64,000 bases of DNA from assembly GCA_036389155.1 (NCBI GenBank), contig DASVQN010000028.1, positions 205,290 through 269,289 on the forward strand. The letters run 5' to 3'. The stretch comes from CADCVT01 sp036389155. Lineage in GTDB: Bacteria; Actinomycetota; Thermoleophilia; Solirubrobacterales; Solirubrobacteraceae. The notes under the pieces are model-generated. The model was not told the origin of the DNA, did not search any database, and saw only the letters and a program-made list of their open reading frames with translations. This document shows, piece by piece, positions 58,889 to 64,000 of the stretch. The position numbers and the translations under genes are program-made. How positions within the stretch are numbered: position 1 is the first letter of the stretch; each line of letters begins with the position of its first letter.

Positions 58889-60217
58889 CTACCCGCTGGG
58901 CGGTTCGCTCGGCGCCGGCGCACCGGGCGGGGCGCCGCCCTGGCTGGGCGGGACCTGCTGCGGCGCGCCCTGCGGAGCCCCGCTCGGCGGAGGCGCGCCC
59001 TGCTGCCCGCCGGCGCCCGAAGTGGGCGGTGCGCCCTGCGGCTGGGCCGGCGGCTGGGCGCCCTGGCCGGTGCTCGGGCTGGGGCCGTTCTTGCACTGGG
59101 TGGTGGTGAAGCCCTTGGCGCAGTTTGTCTTGTCGCGGTACCTCTTCTGGAAGTCCTTGACGAAGTCGTTCAGCGCCTTCTGCTGCTCCTGCGACTTGAG
59201 CAGGTTGCGGATGGTCTCGGTGGCCTGCGCCAGCGTCTGCTGCGCGGCCGGGGTGATCTTCGTCACCTCGAAGACGTAGTAGCCGAACTGCGTCTTGACC
59301 GGGCCCTCGGTCTCGCCCTTCTTCGCGCCGAAGATGGCCGCGTCGAACGCCTTCTCCTGGGTGCCCTTGGTGACGCCCGGCAGCTTGCCGCCCTGAGCCT
59401 TGGAGGCCGTGTCGACGGAGTACTTCTTGACGACGTCCTTCCAGGCCGTGCCCTTCTTCAGCTCGCCCAGCGCCTCCTTGGCCTTGTCCTCCTTCTTGGT
59501 GAGGACCACGAGCAGGTCCCGGCTCTCGGGCTGCGCGAAGCGCTTCTTGTTCTTGTTGTAGTAGTCGCTGATCTCGTCCTGGGAGACCTTGCCCTTGCTC
59601 TCCGTCACCTTGGCCTGGAGCTGGTTGGTGAGCACCGACAGACGGACCTGGAACAGGAGGTCCTCCTCGGTCCGGCCGGAGGTCTTGAGGAACTTCTGGT
59701 AGTCGGCCGGCTTCGGGAACGCCTGCTTCTTCTGGTCCTCGAAGGTCTTCCTGACCTGGACGTCGGTGACCTTGACCCCGCGCGCCTTCGACTCCTGCTC
59801 GAGCCACTCGGCCGAGATCAGGAACTGCATCGTCTGCTGCTTGAGCCCGTCGTAGGCCTGCTTGCACTGCGACTTGAGCTGCGACGTGGGCGGCTTCTGC
59901 GCGCCCTTCGGCAGCGGCTGCCTGGCCTTGGCCGCGATGCACTTGGTGAAGTTCGGCGGGTCGGGGACCGCGGCGGCCTGCTGGTCCGCGTCGCCCGGCT
60001 GCCCCTGCGCCTGCTGCTTGGCGGCGGCCTCCAGCCAGTGATTGAAGCTCGCCTTGGTGATGGTCGTGTCGCCGACCTTGGCGACGCCGTTCGACGGCAC
60101 GCTGTCGCCGCAGCCGGCGACCAGAGCGGTCAGCGCAAGCGCGGCGAGGACGAATGCGATGCGAGTGTGTCGAAGCAAGAGGAAGCCCTGTTTAGAAAAC
60201 GACCGTAAAGCGCGCAT
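58889..60217 (-). CDS. PrsA/SurA-like parvulin peptidyl-prolyl isomerase lipoprotein
   Basis: 442 residues. Lipobox LVAGC follows a hydrophobic stretch (IAFVLAALALTALVAGCGD), and a SurA_N-like chaperone region (about 45-240) surrounds a parvulin domain (about 245-345, with KKYSVDTASKAQGGKLPGVT and PVKTQFGYYVFEVTKI). A Pro/Gln/Gly-rich tail of about 75 residues follows. Expected to fold secreted proteins at the outer face of the membrane. The ATG at 60217 is preferred; a TTG overlapping the mfd stop would add 20 residues and put a hairpin inside the coding part. Confidence 0.87.
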   Translation of the reverse strand: MRALRSFSKQGFLLLRHTRIAFVLAALALTALVAGCGDSVPSNGVAKVGDTTITKASFNHWLEAAAKQQAQGQPGDADQQAAAVPDPPNFTKCIAAKARQPLPKGAQKPPTSQLKSQCKQAYDGLKQQTMQFLISAEWLEQESKARGVKVTDVQVRKTFEDQKKQAFPKPADYQKFLKTSGRTEEDLLFQVRLSVLTNQLQAKVTESKGKVSQDEISDYYNKNKKRFAQPESRDLLVVLTKKEDKAKEALGELKKGTAWKDVVKKYSVDTASKAQGGKLPGVTKGTQEKAFDAAIFGAKKGETEGPVKTQFGYYVFEVTKITPAAQQTLAQATETIRNLLKSQEQQKALNDFVKDFQKRYRDKTNCAKGFTTTQCKNGPSPSTGQGAQPPAQPQGAPPTSGAGGQQGAPPPSGAPQGAPQQVPPSQGGAPPGAPAPSEPPSG

Positions 60218-60219
60218 AA

Positions 60220-60249
60220 GCGTCGGCCAGTACTCCCCCCTGCCGACGC
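60220..60249 (-). promoter_or_regulatory. Leader hairpin between mfd and the PrsA-like gene
   Basis: Perfect 8-base inverted repeat GCGTCGGC (60220-60227) and GCCGACGC (60242-60249). On the transcribed strand the loop contains GGGGGGAG, the best Shine-Dalgarno candidate, and the stem ends two bases before the ATG. It may modulate translation or attenuate read-through from mfd. Confidence 0.45.
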
Positions 60250-60273
60250 GGCGCTGATAGTAGCGGAAGGAGG

Positions 60274-63645
<3,372 letters not shown>

Positions 63646-63735
63646 GCGGAAGGACCGCGCTTCGGTGCGCGGCCCCAGTGCTCGCTCAGTCTAGGCGGGG
63701 GTTGTGGCTCGCGGGGCGGGCCGTGGCTCGCCGCC

Positions 63736-63795
63736 AAAGCAGCGATAGGGGGGTGGTCCGGGCCGGGTTTTTCTCCACCTCTTTATCGCTGCTTT
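63736..63795. terminator. Long hairpin between pth and mfd, overlapping the pth stop
   Basis: AAAGCAGCGATA (63736-63747) and TATCGCTGCTTT (63784-63795) are a perfect 12-base inverted repeat, extended inside by GGTGG/CCACC (63752-63756 with 63775-63779). The right arm includes the last pth codons and its TAA. Short T runs on either side allow termination in both directions. Confidence 0.7.
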
Positions 63796-64000
63796 TCCGG
63801 TCCCGAGTCCGCGTCCGGAGGCGAGGTGACGAGCCGCTCCACCGCCCGCGCGGCGTCGTCCACCAGGGCCTGGACCTCGGAGGCCGGCTCCCGGAAGCGG
63901 CCCAGCACGTACTTGGAGACGATCTCGGGGTCGGTCGTGTCAGGGCGGCCGACGCCCACGCGGACGCGGTGGAAGTCGGCGCTGCCCAGGCCCTGCTTCA
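63783..64000 (-). CDS. pth: Peptidyl-tRNA hydrolase, C-terminal part
   Basis: The frame reading from the window edge gives KQGLGSADFHRVRVGVGRP, then YVLGRFREPASEVQALVDDA and a polar tail ending GPEKQR with TAA at 63783-63785. This is the C-terminal third (about 72 codons) of Pth, including the conserved GxxDFxRxRxGxGRP block; the rest lies beyond the window. It frees tRNA from peptidyl-tRNA. The pth-mfd order is common in Gram-positive bacteria. Confidence 0.92.
   Translation of the reverse strand, partial: KQGLGSADFHRVRVGVGRPDTTDPEIVSKYVLGRFREPASEVQALVDDAARAVERLVTSPPDADSGPEKQR

Overview
The window is a high-GC (roughly 70%) chromosomal segment with tightly packed genes, many GTG starts, stop/start overlaps within operons, and TANNNT boxes a few bases upstream of start codons that suggest leaderless messages. 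The gene set points to an actinobacterium, most likely class Thermoleophilia (Solirubrobacterales-like): a six-gene mce cluster, OpcA beside Zwf, a mycobacterial-type IlvG, a CsrA, a split LigD repair pair, an ECF sigma factor fused to its own zinc-finger/membrane module, and many secreted Arg-rich proteins. The assignment is inference. I see no insertion sequence, prophage, plasmid function or CRISPR array; the segment reads as core and lineage-specific genome.

Layout. 1-2700: initiator tRNA, two tiny coupled genes, a shortened D-2-hydroxyacid dehydrogenase, ppx, and a convergent gap holding a strongly folded candidate RNA with an intrinsic terminator. 2.7-11 kb: a large secreted metallophosphoesterase, a lipoprotein, a three-gene minus-strand run (DsbA/HCCA-isomerase-like, membrane nucleotide cyclase, IlvG), and an HxlR regulator fused to an SCP2-like domain. 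11-20.5 kb: six consecutive MCE/MlaD genes plus a small membrane protein, with no YrbE permease pair; the first gene appears to start at CTG. 20.7-30.3 kb: a secreted glycosidase-like protein, then a minus-strand operon glk-tal-pgi-gnd-zwf-opcA-pgl-SGNH in which nearly every junction overlaps. 30.4-44 kb: tRNA-Leu, cytochrome P450, a beta-propeller secreted protein, a PrmC paralogue, the sigma/anti-sigma fusion, CsaA, an R2lox-like oxidase, SelD, a degenerate rhomboid, YbdK and a class I aldolase flanking a palindrome, and a secreted nuclease. 44-54 kb: an ABM/DUF6194/ECF operon, aldo/keto reductase, ExoIII, the LigD polymerase and ligase domains as separate genes around an RTX-like secreted protein, two copies of a covarying palindromic repeat, and a GGDEF/HD-GYP membrane enzyme. 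54-64 kb: csrA, FtsB-like protein, enolase, MazG, a PrsA-like lipoprotein, mfd and the end of pth.

How it works together. The sugar-phosphate operon covers glucose phosphorylation, isomerisation and the whole oxidative pentose-phosphate branch; enolase and the class I aldolase elsewhere serve lower and upper glycolysis. The Mce proteins should assemble a lipid-transport needle whose permease must be encoded elsewhere. ExoIII, the LigD-type polymerase and the ligase form a DNA-repair neighbourhood, with Mfd further along.
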